Assembly (NCBI GenBank): GCA_036567945.1
Contig: DATCTM010000020.1
Span: forward strand, 1-64,000
Origin: BRH-c54 sp036567945
GTDB taxonomy: Bacteria; Bacteroidota; Bacteroidia; Flavobacteriales_E; Vicingaceae
DNA length: 64,000 nt
Reading direction: 5' to 3'
The notes beneath the pieces were generated by a model. The model was given only the letters and a program-made list of their open reading frames with translations, was not told the origin of the DNA and did not search any database. Position 1 is the first letter of the stretch; each line of letters starts with the position of its first letter. A program made the translations under genes and the position numbers. This document shows positions 44,836 to 53,316 of this stretch, piece by piece.

Positions 44836-45186
44836 TTAATGATGATTAGCTTGTTCTTGAGAAATAGCAATAATTACATCATTATAGATTTTTTCCATTT
44901 CTTCGGGATACATAGAATAATAAGCAATGTTGTTATTAAATTGCTCTTCAGTAATGTTATGTTTTTTAAAAATATGTATGTAATGATTTTCTTGAAATGC
45001 TTTACTTCTAAACAAAGAATCATCTATTGAAGATTTAATTTTAAGATAGCCTTGAGCAATTTCAATATCTGTAAGTACAGGTACTAGTTCTTCATGGGTA
45101 AGAATTCCCTCCGGTAGTTCATTTTGAGAAGAACTACATGATAAAAATAATAAAATGGAAAGTATAAAAATGAATTTATTAAGCAT
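44836..45186 (-). CDS. DUF4296 lipoprotein
   Basis: 116 aa from the ATG at 45186. A lipoprotein signal (MLNKFIFILSILLFLSC) is followed by the DUF4296 pattern: EGILTHEELVPVLTDIEIAQGYL, then IFKKHNITEEQFNNNIAYYSMYPEEMEKIYNDVI. The family is typical for Bacteroidota; function is not established. The start lies inside the upstream lipoprotein gene (8-bp overlap), so the two are translationally coupled, and porQ follows 87 bp downstream. Confidence 0.8.
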   Translation of the reverse strand: MLNKFIFILSILLFLSCSSSQNELPEGILTHEELVPVLTDIEIAQGYLKIKSSIDDSLFRSKAFQENHYIHIFKKHNITEEQFNNNIAYYSMYPEEMEKIYNDVIIAISQEQANHH

Positions 45187-45730
45187 CGGTTGCTGTTGAA
45201 GCGGCAGGTACATATCTGAGCGTTTTTACAGCTTTAATCATATCTTGAATCATTTTTTCTCCGAATTGCTCACTTTGCAAATCTCTAATTTCATAAACAT
45301 CATTGTTGACAGTTGCTTTATAGAAAAAATGATGTTGTGTTTTCACTCCTGATTCAGGAATATCTTGCTTATAAACCAACAAATTTTCTTCTTCGGAAAT
45401 AATTTCTGAAACAAAAACCAAGTCTTCTTCTAAATCCATCTTTAGCAACTGAATATCTCCTTCTCCATACATAATTTCTATTCCGAATGAATTGCCAACC
45501 ACTATTTCTAGCGCACCTCTATTGGTTAGAACTACTTGCGGTTCACCATGATTTTCAGCATCCGGAACCATAATTACCATTGGGAAACCCCACTGATTTA
45601 AATCCAATTCTTCGTGTCCTTTCAGTTCAACTACTTCTTGATTTTCATCTGTTGTATTATTGTCATCACCACACGCAACAAACAAGAAAGTTGAAAATAT
45701 GGCTAAAAATATAAAGGTTGTATTTTTCAT
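45179..45730 (-). CDS. lipoprotein of unknown function
   Basis: A 183-aa lipoprotein with lipobox FVAC (Cys at about 20) followed by an acidic linker (GDDNNTTDENQEVVEL). The mature part is compact alpha/beta with GFPMVIMVPDAENHGEP, NRGALEIVVGNSFGIEI and a C-terminal helix KMIQDMIKAVKTL. It overlaps the DUF4296 gene by 8 bp and may function with it. Family not recognised. Confidence 0.6.
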   Translation of the reverse strand: MKNTTFIFLAIFSTFLFVACGDDNNTTDENQEVVELKGHEELDLNQWGFPMVIMVPDAENHGEPQVVLTNRGALEIVVGNSFGIEIMYGEGDIQLLKMDLEEDLVFVSEIISEEENLLVYKQDIPESGVKTQHHFFYKATVNNDVYEIRDLQSEQFGEKMIQDMIKAVKTLRYVPAASTATDA

Positions 45731-45810
45731 ATATTATAAATGCTTCTTAATAAAGAACAAATATAAAATAAAAAAATACAACCTTCAAAAATTAAAAATT
45801 TAATTTTTAA

Positions 45811-46683
45811 TTAGTGCTTGTGTTTAGGCTCGTAAATCAATCTAAAGAAAGTACTAAATCTTTGAGATTCTCTTTTTATTGGAACTCCTGCAACAATACC
45901 TACTAACAAATTATCTGTAATTCCTAACCTCATTTGTGGTCTAATTACCATATCAAAATCATCATATGTAATTTCTTTATTAAACTCAAGACCAATAAAG
46001 TTTCTTGTCCCATCTATCATGTAATGAAAATTTGTATTAATTTGCCAAATGGTATGCATTGAGTTATCTGAAAAATGTTGCTGCATTTGTGGTCCTGTAT
46101 AAATTAATGTATGAAAATTCTGTCCCCATCTTTTAGCAGCTACAAAAAACGGATTATAAACATTGCCTTCAACAAAAGCCTCATTACCATAATGACTAAA
46201 ATTAACAAACTCAAACTCATTTAAATAACCTATTGCCATAGATGTACTATGTTTTTCAGAAACAAAAAAAGAGTATTGAGCAGCTAATTTTAACCCATTA
46301 ATTTTATTTTGAGGCATCATTGATTTATCCACATCATCTTCATTAGGGTAAAAGAAAGTAAATGGGACTTCGATTTCTAGACCTATCCTGTTAACTGGAG
46401 CCCATTCATATTCTACTAATGCCTCATAGGAATCAAACTTATTATTATCTGTCATTCCAAAACCAACATTCCATTCTTTTTCACCTTTTCTAGCTCCTAA
46501 ATCTCTAATTAAATCAATAAAAAGTGGTTCGGCATGTAGTACTTTATCCAATTTACGTTTATTTTCAACTTCCTCAATATATAAACTATCTAATCTATCT
46601 TTTTCTATTTTTAGTGTATCTAAGTTTTGAGAAAAAACACTAACTGACATTAACAATCCAAAAATTAAAAATAAATTTTTCAT
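45811..46683 (-). CDS. outer-membrane protein in a SulP/carbonic anhydrase operon
   Basis: A 290-aa protein with a signal peptide (FLIFGLLMSVSVFSQ), a short helical segment (KIEKDRLDSLYIEEVENK), the motif HAEPLFIDLIRDLGARKGE, and then barrel-type strands (WNVGFGMTDNNKFDSYEALVEYEW, IGLEIEVPFTFFY, TFFRLIYEP). It starts 6 bp after the carbonic anhydrase gene and is surely in the same transcript. Its role is unknown; from context it may be a channel or sensor associated with inorganic carbon or anion uptake. Confidence 0.6.
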   Translation of the reverse strand: MKNLFLIFGLLMSVSVFSQNLDTLKIEKDRLDSLYIEEVENKRKLDKVLHAEPLFIDLIRDLGARKGEKEWNVGFGMTDNNKFDSYEALVEYEWAPVNRIGLEIEVPFTFFYPNEDDVDKSMMPQNKINGLKLAAQYSFFVSEKHSTSMAIGYLNEFEFVNFSHYGNEAFVEGNVYNPFFVAAKRWGQNFHTLIYTGPQMQQHFSDNSMHTIWQINTNFHYMIDGTRNFIGLEFNKEITYDDFDMVIRPQMRLGITDNLLVGIVAGVPIKRESQRFSTFFRLIYEPKHKH

Positions 46684-46689
46684 GTTATT

Positions 46690-47328
46690 TTAAAACTTTA
46701 ACTGATAAACATTATCTAATTCATCATTATTAGTAAAATTAACCCCCAAATCTTTTATTAATCCGTTGCCAATTCCATAAACCCAACCATGTATATGTAA
46801 GGTTTGTTTATTATTCCAAGCATTTTGAACTATAGAAGTTTTTGCTAAGTCGAACACTTGTTCTACAACATTTAATTCAACATATCTGTCAAAACGTTGT
46901 TTTTCATCAGTGATAGCATCCAACTCTTCAGCATGAAAACGATAAACATCTTTAATATGTCTAATCCAATTATCAATTAAACCAATATGCTGATTTCCCA
47001 TTGCAGCAGCAACTCCTCCACAACCATAATGTCCACAAACAATTACATGTCTTACTTTTAATGCATTAACCGCATAATCAAGTACACTCAACATATTCAT
47101 ATCTGAATGGATAACCATATTAGCAATATTTCTATGTACAAAAACTTCTCCCGGTTGAGCTCCAATAATTTCGTTTGCAGGAACTCTACTATCTGCACAA
47201 CCTATCCACAACACTGGTGGTTGTTGTCCATTAGCTAATTTATTAAAAAAATCCGGATCTAAATCCAATTTTGATTGAACCCACTCTTTATTGTTATCTA
47301 AAAGTTGTTTATAAAATTTATTTTCCAT
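46690..47328 (-). CDS. can: beta-class carbonic anhydrase
   Basis: A 212-aa zinc enzyme interconverting CO2 and bicarbonate. The ligands are intact: C44 and D46 and R48 in CADSRVP, H100 and C103 in CGHYGCGG. Length is normal for bacterial Can-type enzymes. It sits between a SulP transporter gene (38 bp upstream) and an outer-membrane gene (6 bp downstream). Together with SulP this suggests bicarbonate supply for carboxylation reactions. Confidence 0.95.
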   Translation of the reverse strand: MENKFYKQLLDNNKEWVQSKLDLDPDFFNKLANGQQPPVLWIGCADSRVPANEIIGAQPGEVFVHRNIANMVIHSDMNMLSVLDYAVNALKVRHVIVCGHYGCGGVAAAMGNQHIGLIDNWIRHIKDVYRFHAEELDAITDEKQRFDRYVELNVVEQVFDLAKTSIVQNAWNNKQTLHIHGWVYGIGNGLIKDLGVNFTNNDELDNVYQLKF

Positions 47329-47366
47329 TTTGTATATTTTTTTAATCGTTATAAAATTAATTAGTT

Positions 47367-48935
47367 TTATTTAAAAGCAACACCATCTATACCTTTTGTT
47401 TCTACCTGAATATTTTTTAATTTAGAAGTATAATTTACAAATTCTTGTATATTTTCTAAAACATCGTAAGCAACCGTATAGGATTTTGAAGCATCAATTA
47501 TTAAAGTTGAATCTTCAGGTATTTTAGCTAATTCTTTTGCAACACTTGCTTTATTTAAAAATGTCACTTCTTCTGAAAGTGTTAAGGTATATTTAGTTTT
47601 ACCATCAACTATTTCTTTTTTACAGTTTAAAGCGTTTTTATAATTCTTTCTTAAAATATAAAATACGGCCACCACCATTCCTATTCCAATGCCTTTTAAC
47701 AAATCTGTTCCCACAATAGCTATAACAGTTACTAAAAAAGGAACAAACTGCTCATGTCCTAATTTAAACATATCTCTGAATATTGATGGTTTAGCAAGTT
47801 TATATCCTACTAATAACAAGATTGCTGCTAAAGAAGCTAATGGAATTAGATTTAAAAAAACGGGGATAATAATTGCCGATGACAATAAAATTACACCATG
47901 AAATATGGCTGACATTTTAGTTTTCCCACCAGATGTAATATTTGCTGTACTTCTAACTATTACTTGTGTAATTGGCAATCCTCCAATCATACCGGAAACC
48001 ATATTTCCTATACCTTGAGCTCTTAATTCTTGGTTGGTTGATGTTCTTCTTTTATATGGGTCTAATTTATCGGTAGCTTCCAGACACAATAAGGTTTCCA
48101 AACTTGCTACTATGGCTAAAGTTACAGCAACAACATAGACATGCGGATTACTAAATGCAGAAAAATCTGGAAACTTAAAAAAACTCAAGAACTCTTGTGG
48201 AGAAGAGGCTACTGGTAATTCAACCAAGTGTTTTCCACTTAAAACTAACTCTGGAGCCAGATTTAAAAATAGTGCATTAAGTAAAATACCTGTTAACACT
48301 ACAAATAATGCTCCCGGTAAAAATTTAAATAACCCAATTTTTTTCATAAAATTAGTTTCAAAAAGAATTAGCATTCCCAGAGAAATAATACTAATGATTA
48401 TTGCTCCCATACTGCTATATTTAAAGGCATAATAAATTTCGGTAACGGTATTATGACCATCCTTTTGAGCAAAATCGAAATCACCCATAAAATCTTCATC
48501 ATAACCTAAAGCATGTGGAATTTCTTTAAGAATAAGGATTATTCCAATAGCGGTTAGCATTCCTTTTATTACTGATGATGGAAAGAAATAGCCAATAATA
48601 CCAGCTTTCATAAATCCAGCTAAAAGTTGCAACACTCCAGCTAAAACCACCGCTAATAAAAAGGCTTCAAAAGATCCTAAAGTTTCTATTGCTCCTAATA
48701 CAATTACTACTAAACCAGCAGCAGGACCAGAAACTCCTAATTGAGAGTTACTTAAAGCTCCTACTACAATACCTCCCACAACTCCGGCAATAATTCCGGA
48801 AAATAATAAATCGGAGCGACCTGTTGAGGCTAAGGCAATACCCAAACATAAAGGAAGGGCTACAAGAAAAACTACTAATCCGGCAGGAAAATCTGATTTT
48901 AGATTAGCAAACATATTTAATTTTTTTGGTGTCAT
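47367..48935 (-). CDS. SulP family inorganic anion transporter (probably bicarbonate)
   Basis: A 522-aa inner-membrane transporter with about 10-12 membrane segments, the SulP start FPAGLVVFLVALPLCLGIALAS, and GNMVSGMIGGLPITQVIVRSTANI in the conserved region. The C-terminal part (about 440-522) looks like a STAS domain (STLIIDASKSYTVAYDVLENI). The second ATG at 48914 (MFANLK) is an alternative start. Pairing with a beta-carbonic anhydrase in one operon is characteristic of bicarbonate uptake (BicA-like) systems; sulfate cannot be excluded. Confidence 0.85.
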   Translation of the reverse strand: MTPKKLNMFANLKSDFPAGLVVFLVALPLCLGIALASTGRSDLLFSGIIAGVVGGIVVGALSNSQLGVSGPAAGLVVIVLGAIETLGSFEAFLLAVVLAGVLQLLAGFMKAGIIGYFFPSSVIKGMLTAIGIILILKEIPHALGYDEDFMGDFDFAQKDGHNTVTEIYYAFKYSSMGAIIISIISLGMLILFETNFMKKIGLFKFLPGALFVVLTGILLNALFLNLAPELVLSGKHLVELPVASSPQEFLSFFKFPDFSAFSNPHVYVVAVTLAIVASLETLLCLEATDKLDPYKRRTSTNQELRAQGIGNMVSGMIGGLPITQVIVRSTANITSGGKTKMSAIFHGVILLSSAIIIPVFLNLIPLASLAAILLLVGYKLAKPSIFRDMFKLGHEQFVPFLVTVIAIVGTDLLKGIGIGMVVAVFYILRKNYKNALNCKKEIVDGKTKYTLTLSEEVTFLNKASVAKELAKIPEDSTLIIDASKSYTVAYDVLENIQEFVNYTSKLKNIQVETKGIDGVAFK

Positions 48936-48955
48936 AATATAAATTATTGAACAAA

Positions 48956-49029
48956 TAATTAATTGATAATCAATTAATTAAATTTGCATTATTGATAAAT
49001 TAATCTTGAAAAAAAATATTTTTTCAATG
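48956..49029. promoter_or_regulatory. dyad-rich regulatory region upstream of the SulP operon
   Basis: A 25-bp inverted repeat with a single central base (48956-48980; arms TAATTAATTGAT and ATCAATTAATTA) and a second, A/T-only hairpin TTGAAAAAA/TTTTTTCAA (49006-49027) lie 20 to 90 bp upstream of the SulP start. The first has half-sites like TTGAT/ATCAA. A regulator binding site is plausible, but AT-rich inverted repeats are frequent in such DNA. Confidence 0.4.
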
Positions 49030-49075
49030 ATAATAAAAGAAACACTATAGCTTACTATAGCATTAATTCAATAAT

Positions 49076-49360
49076 TTATACTAATTCGGGTGGAGGAGCA
49101 ACAATTTCCTTATATGGAGGAAATAGCAAAGAAAATTCTACTTGATGTTCTAACTCTGTAGCTTGAAAAAAACACCTGAAATCTGAATCTTCTGAAATAT
49201 ATTCTTGCATGGCGAAGGTTACAGTAGAACCACCACTATGTCTATTTTCTTCTTCAGCAATTTCAACAAATTGATAAGTAGAAACAGAAAAATATGAAAA
49301 CGAAAAGGTGCTTACTAAAAGTAGTAAAAAGAATATGGCTATTATTTTATGACCTTTCAC
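49076..49360 (-). CDS. small membrane or secreted protein, unknown function
   Basis: A 94-aa protein that appears to start with GTG at 49360; no in-frame ATG fits. The N-terminus is hydrophobic (IIAIFFLLLLVSTFSFSYFS) and the C-terminus ends with EIVAPPPELV, a proline-rich tail often seen in small Bacteroidota envelope proteins. It starts 17 bp after the stop of the O-antigen ligase gene on the same strand. Nothing more can be assigned. Confidence 0.5.
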   Translation of the reverse strand: MKGHKIIAIFFLLLLVSTFSFSYFSVSTYQFVEIAEEENRHSGGSTVTFAMQEYISEDSDFRCFFQATELEHQVEFSLLFPPYKEIVAPPPELV

Positions 49361-49377
49361 AGTGGCGAAATTACATA

Positions 49378-50946
49378 TTAAAAGCTACTTTTTCTTTTTT
49401 TAAAAATTAAAAGTGTGTTAAAATATGCAAAAAAAGTAATTCCCACTTGTGTTTCTAAGGTATCTTCGGTAAGCATGGAAAGCATTGAAATGGAAATAAA
49501 ACAGAGATAAAGATAATCTCTATATTGTTTTAAAACAATGATGGGGTAAAGTAAAAAAATTAAAAAATAAACTCCTCCTAAAATACCAAAACTCACAAAA
49601 TAAGTTAAGTACTGATTATGTGCTCTTCTCCAATATTTTTCAGAAATAATATCTCTTTCTTCATGTTTTTTATTGAAAGCATCCTGAACATCTCCTGTTC
49701 CAACACCAACAAACATATTATCTTTAACAATGTTGACAGCAGTATGCCAATACACCCACCTGAGCATTACAGAATGACCATCGGCAACATTATACTTATT
49801 GTACATTTCTATTTCCCAAAATATTTTATGCAACCTTAGCTCTATCCCATTCATATCAAGATACCTAAAATTTGAAACTCCGTTTTCTATGGCTTTTATT
49901 TCTTCAGGTGTTAATTCATTAATAGCTTCTTCGGTTTTTAATTTACCCTGAGAAGTAATAAACCTTAATATGGTAAATCTAATTTGTTGTCCTTTATTAT
50001 CAAACCCATTAAAATTGATTTTACTTCTTTGGTTCCAAGCTTGTTCTATTTCTTGGTTGGCAATATTTCTATAAATATAATTTCCATTTTCCATTCGAAA
50101 ACTATTAGAACTTATAGTGTCATGAAAAAGTTTTTCACCCTTAGGTGAATATTCTTGAATAGGCAGCACTTCAACATCATTAAAAGACAAATATTCTTGA
50201 TAACAACTTTTTATATAAAGTACTAATGAAACTGAAATTACAATAACTACTGTTACTGCCGATAATTTTACAATGATTTTATTATATCTTATTCCGTAAT
50301 AAAAAACCAATAAAATAATAGTAATAGCTGTAACAGCAATACCTGTTATTAAGTTAAGTAAAAACAGAAAAGCTACCAACCAACCAAAACTTAATATCCA
50401 TCTGATTTTTTGCTTTTTATCTGTTGTTTTTATTGTATAATAAAATGCTCCAAAAATGGCTAACGATACTTCCAAACCAAACCTTATATGCGAGGTAAAC
50501 CTTGATAAATCTCTCTTGTCAATAATTGCTTCATTAAGTCCTCCTAACATTACAAAAACGCTCCATAGAGATGCTGTTATTACACCTCCAACATACACCG
50601 AAAAAATTAAACGAAATTCTTTATTGGTTAATGGTTTAAAGCTAACTATTAAAAAAGGCAATATAAAAAGCGGCAACTTTCTTCTGATATCATCAAACGC
50701 AAAATCGAAATTAGTAGTATTTAAAAGTCCTAAAAGAGTAAGCAGATACACAGAACTTAATATAAGTGCCGTTCTATTTTTAAAAAAGCGCTTTATTTTT
50801 TCTAGATGATTTCCTTCTAATAACCATAAAAACCCTATACAAAGCTCTCCTAAAGTTATAAGAGGTTTAGACAATGAGAGTCCCACTGCAATAAACATCA
50901 AAAAAAACAAATACATGTTTCTTGAATAAGTGGAAACAAAACTCAT
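49378..50946 (-). CDS. O-antigen ligase/polymerase family membrane protein
   Basis: A 522-aa polytopic protein with about 11-12 membrane segments and a large extracytoplasmic region (about 220-410). The C-terminal part of that region has HSVMLRWVYWHTAVNIVKDNMFVGVGTGDVQDAF, the signature of the O-antigen ligase (Wzy_C/WaaL) family, followed by AHNQYLTYFVSFGILGG. Such proteins transfer or polymerise lipid-linked glycans at the periplasmic face of the inner membrane. The large periplasmic insert is longer than usual. Ligase and polymerase cannot be told apart by sequence alone. Confidence 0.82.
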   Translation of the reverse strand: MSFVSTYSRNMYLFFLMFIAVGLSLSKPLITLGELCIGFLWLLEGNHLEKIKRFFKNRTALILSSVYLLTLLGLLNTTNFDFAFDDIRRKLPLFILPFLIVSFKPLTNKEFRLIFSVYVGGVITASLWSVFVMLGGLNEAIIDKRDLSRFTSHIRFGLEVSLAIFGAFYYTIKTTDKKQKIRWILSFGWLVAFLFLLNLITGIAVTAITIILLVFYYGIRYNKIIVKLSAVTVVIVISVSLVLYIKSCYQEYLSFNDVEVLPIQEYSPKGEKLFHDTISSNSFRMENGNYIYRNIANQEIEQAWNQRSKINFNGFDNKGQQIRFTILRFITSQGKLKTEEAINELTPEEIKAIENGVSNFRYLDMNGIELRLHKIFWEIEMYNKYNVADGHSVMLRWVYWHTAVNIVKDNMFVGVGTGDVQDAFNKKHEERDIISEKYWRRAHNQYLTYFVSFGILGGVYFLIFLLYPIIVLKQYRDYLYLCFISISMLSMLTEDTLETQVGITFFAYFNTLLIFKKRKSSF

Positions 50947-50975
50947 TTTAGCAAAGAATTTAAATTAAACAAAAG

Positions 50976-52640
50976 TTAATCTTGCTTGGTATTGCCTGCA
51001 AAAACAGCTTCATATTTTTGTTTATCAGAAAGTACTTCAATAGCTTTTTCCATAACAGGGTCTGTTTTTAAAGATGCTTCCATTTTTCCTTTCTGATAGT
51101 AATATCTTGTAGCAATTTCTGTTTCCAAAATATACTTTATTTCTTCCTTAAAAGTATATAAATCTTCTTCTTTATTATGTTTTAATTTATTTAGTAAAGC
51201 ATTGTATTCACTTTCTAAACTTTTAAAATATTTATCTGCTTTAGCTGCTTTTTCTAGTTTCTCTAATAACGCTTCACTATCTGTAGTATAGTCGTAGTCC
51301 TTACCATCAAGAAACTTAACAAACTTTTCATACTCTTCATCAGAAATAGTAAACGCATCTACAGCAGGAATTGCATTGTTTTTTAACCTAAAATCTGTTG
51401 CATAATCAAACAAATGATTTTTTAGATACAAACTGGTAGCAATATCGCTAATTTCTTTTTTCTCTACTTTAATATCGGGTTCAATTCCCATTCCATCAAA
51501 TACAGGTCTATACGTTTTTAAAGTCTTAAACTCTCTTATTAAAGAATCCGGAATTGCATTTACTTTTCCATCCTCATCTTTATGCGAATAATCTAATTTT
51601 TGGATACATCTTCCGCTTGGTGTATAATATTTAGCAACGGTAACTTTTAATTTTGAGTTATAACTCAATGGTCTTACTTGTTGCACCAATCCTTTTCCGA
51701 ACGAACGATTTCCAATAATAACAGCTCTATCATGATCTTGCAATGCTCCCGACACAATTTCTGAGGCAGATGCAGACATTTCATCTATCAACACTACAAT
51801 AGGAATTTCTGTGTCAATAGGCATTGCTGTAGCTTTATACACTTTATCCCAATCGCTAATTTTTCCTTTAGTGCTAACTACTTCAGAACCTTTAGGAACA
51901 AAATAATTTACAATATCTATGGCTTCTTTCATTAGTCCTCCACCATTTCCTCTTAAATCTAAAATTAAAGACTTAGCATTTTGCTCTTTTAATTTTGTAA
52001 AAGCTGCTTTTACTTCAGCACCGGCAGACTCAGTAAATCCGTTTAGCTTAATATAACCTATATCATTTGAATACATTTTATAATAAGGTACATCGTCAAT
52101 TTTAACCTCTTCTCTAACCACTTTCTTCTCAATTGGCTCTTCCGTTCCTGGTCTTTCAACTGTAATATTTAAGGTAGTTCCCGGTTGTCCTAAAAGTAAA
52201 TCTCTAATTTCTGAAGTTGATTTATCAGTAACATCTTTCCCATCAATTTTTAACAATCTATCTCCTGCCCACAAACCCGCTTTATGAGCTCCAAATCCTT
52301 CATAAGGTTCAGAAATAACTACATGCTCACCATGCTGTTGAATTAATGCTCCTATTCCACCATATTGCCCTGTAGTCATTAACTTGTAATCTTCAATATT
52401 AGATTCAGGAATATAGTTAGTGTAAGGATCTAACGATTCTAACATAGCATCAATTCCGGTTTTCATCAACTCTCCCGGATCGGTATCATCAACATAGTAA
52501 ATATTTAATTCACGAAAAAGTGTTGCAAAAATGTCGAGATTTTTAGAAACTTCAAAATAGCTATCTACAAAACCAACCGAGAAAACACTTGCTAATGTTA
52601 TGCTTACTATTAAAATGTATTTTTTAAATTTTTGTGTCAT
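50976..52640 (-). CDS. carboxy-terminal processing protease, S41 family
   Basis: A 554-aa exported protease. After an N-terminal hydrophobic signal/anchor (about 8-26) comes a PDZ domain (about 85-165, GQYGGIGALIQQHGEHVVI, GLWAGDRLLKIDGKDV), then the S41 catalytic core with SLILDLRGNGGGL, the nucleophile serine in DEMSASASEIVSGAL and the lysine in NRSFGKGLVQ. The C-terminal 170 residues are helical and charged. It processes or degrades envelope proteins. It follows yidD after 25 bp, so rnpA-yidD-ctp may be one transcript. Confidence 0.93.
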   Translation of the reverse strand: MTQKFKKYILIVSITLASVFSVGFVDSYFEVSKNLDIFATLFRELNIYYVDDTDPGELMKTGIDAMLESLDPYTNYIPESNIEDYKLMTTGQYGGIGALIQQHGEHVVISEPYEGFGAHKAGLWAGDRLLKIDGKDVTDKSTSEIRDLLLGQPGTTLNITVERPGTEEPIEKKVVREEVKIDDVPYYKMYSNDIGYIKLNGFTESAGAEVKAAFTKLKEQNAKSLILDLRGNGGGLMKEAIDIVNYFVPKGSEVVSTKGKISDWDKVYKATAMPIDTEIPIVVLIDEMSASASEIVSGALQDHDRAVIIGNRSFGKGLVQQVRPLSYNSKLKVTVAKYYTPSGRCIQKLDYSHKDEDGKVNAIPDSLIREFKTLKTYRPVFDGMGIEPDIKVEKKEISDIATSLYLKNHLFDYATDFRLKNNAIPAVDAFTISDEEYEKFVKFLDGKDYDYTTDSEALLEKLEKAAKADKYFKSLESEYNALLNKLKHNKEEDLYTFKEEIKYILETEIATRYYYQKGKMEASLKTDPVMEKAIEVLSDKQKYEAVFAGNTKQD

Positions 52641-52665
52641 ATTTGTTTCTTTAATCTTTATTTAT

Positions 52666-52887
52666 TTAAGGTACAGGATCGTGTCCATGTCCTCCCCAAG
52701 GGTGGCAAGATGAAATTCTTTTTATTGCCAACCAAGTTCCCTTAAAAGGGCCATACTTTTCAATTGCCTCGAGACTGTACTGCGAACAAGTGGGTGAGTA
52801 CCTACAGTTTACTCCTAAAAATGGAGAAATACTTAGTTGGTAAACTCTTATTAGCAAAACAACTATTTTACTTAACATCCACTTCAC
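52666..52887 (-). CDS. yidD: membrane protein insertion efficiency factor YidD
   Basis: A 73-aa protein with the family pattern IRVYQLSISPFLGVNCRYSPTCSQYSLEAI and SCHPWGGHGHDPVP. It starts with GTG at 52887, overlapping the rnpA stop by 4 bp, or with ATG at 52878 without overlap. YidD aids YidC-dependent membrane insertion; its position directly after rnpA is widely conserved. Confidence 0.95.
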   Translation of the reverse strand: MKWMLSKIVVLLIRVYQLSISPFLGVNCRYSPTCSQYSLEAIEKYGPFKGTWLAIKRISSCHPWGGHGHDPVP

Positions 52888-53294
52888 AAGGCATCTCTTA
52901 AACGTGATAAAATTACTTTTATTTTTTCTTCTATCTCTTTGTATGACAAAATTTGTTCCGAACTATAAATCATCATCATATTAATTTCTTTCTGATTTTC
53001 AAGCAGCTTAATTTTTAAATCATGATTATTTAATCTGTAAGCTTCTCTAACCCTTCTTTTAATTAAATTACGATTAACTGCTAGCTTAATTTTTTTCTTA
53101 GGAACGCTAATACCAAAGTTAATAGGAACATTATTTTTTTCGGTTTTGACCTTATAAATTAGCCTTATAGGAAACTGATTAATAGATTTTCCTTGTTTAA
53201 AAAGCAATTCAATTTCTTTTTGGCTTTTCAGTTTTTCTTTTTTGGAAAATTTATATGATATTGGCTTGGTCAATGTCAAAGATATTTTGAGCAA
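52884..53294 (-). CDS. rnpA: ribonuclease P protein component
   Basis: A 136-aa basic protein that joins the RnpB RNA to mature tRNA 5' ends. Visible: FSKKEKLKSQKEIELLF near residue 16, INFGISVPKKKIKLAVNRNLIKRRVREAYRL (the RNR signature) and a C-terminal helix. No ATG is available upstream of the conserved part; TTG at 53294 is the likely start. It overlaps yidD. It is not next to rpmH or an origin here, unlike in many bacteria. Confidence 0.94.
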   Translation of the reverse strand: MLKISLTLTKPISYKFSKKEKLKSQKEIELLFKQGKSINQFPIRLIYKVKTEKNNVPINFGISVPKKKIKLAVNRNLIKRRVREAYRLNNHDLKIKLLENQKEINMMMIYSSEQILSYKEIEEKIKVILSRLRDAL

Positions 53295-53316
53295 AAATAC
53301 GAAGAGAAAAACAATT

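Noticed and set aside
48956..48980. FNR/CRP-type site in the SulP promoter region
   Set aside because: The half-sites TTGAT and ATCAA are only one base apart, whereas the usual FNR site has a 4-base spacer.
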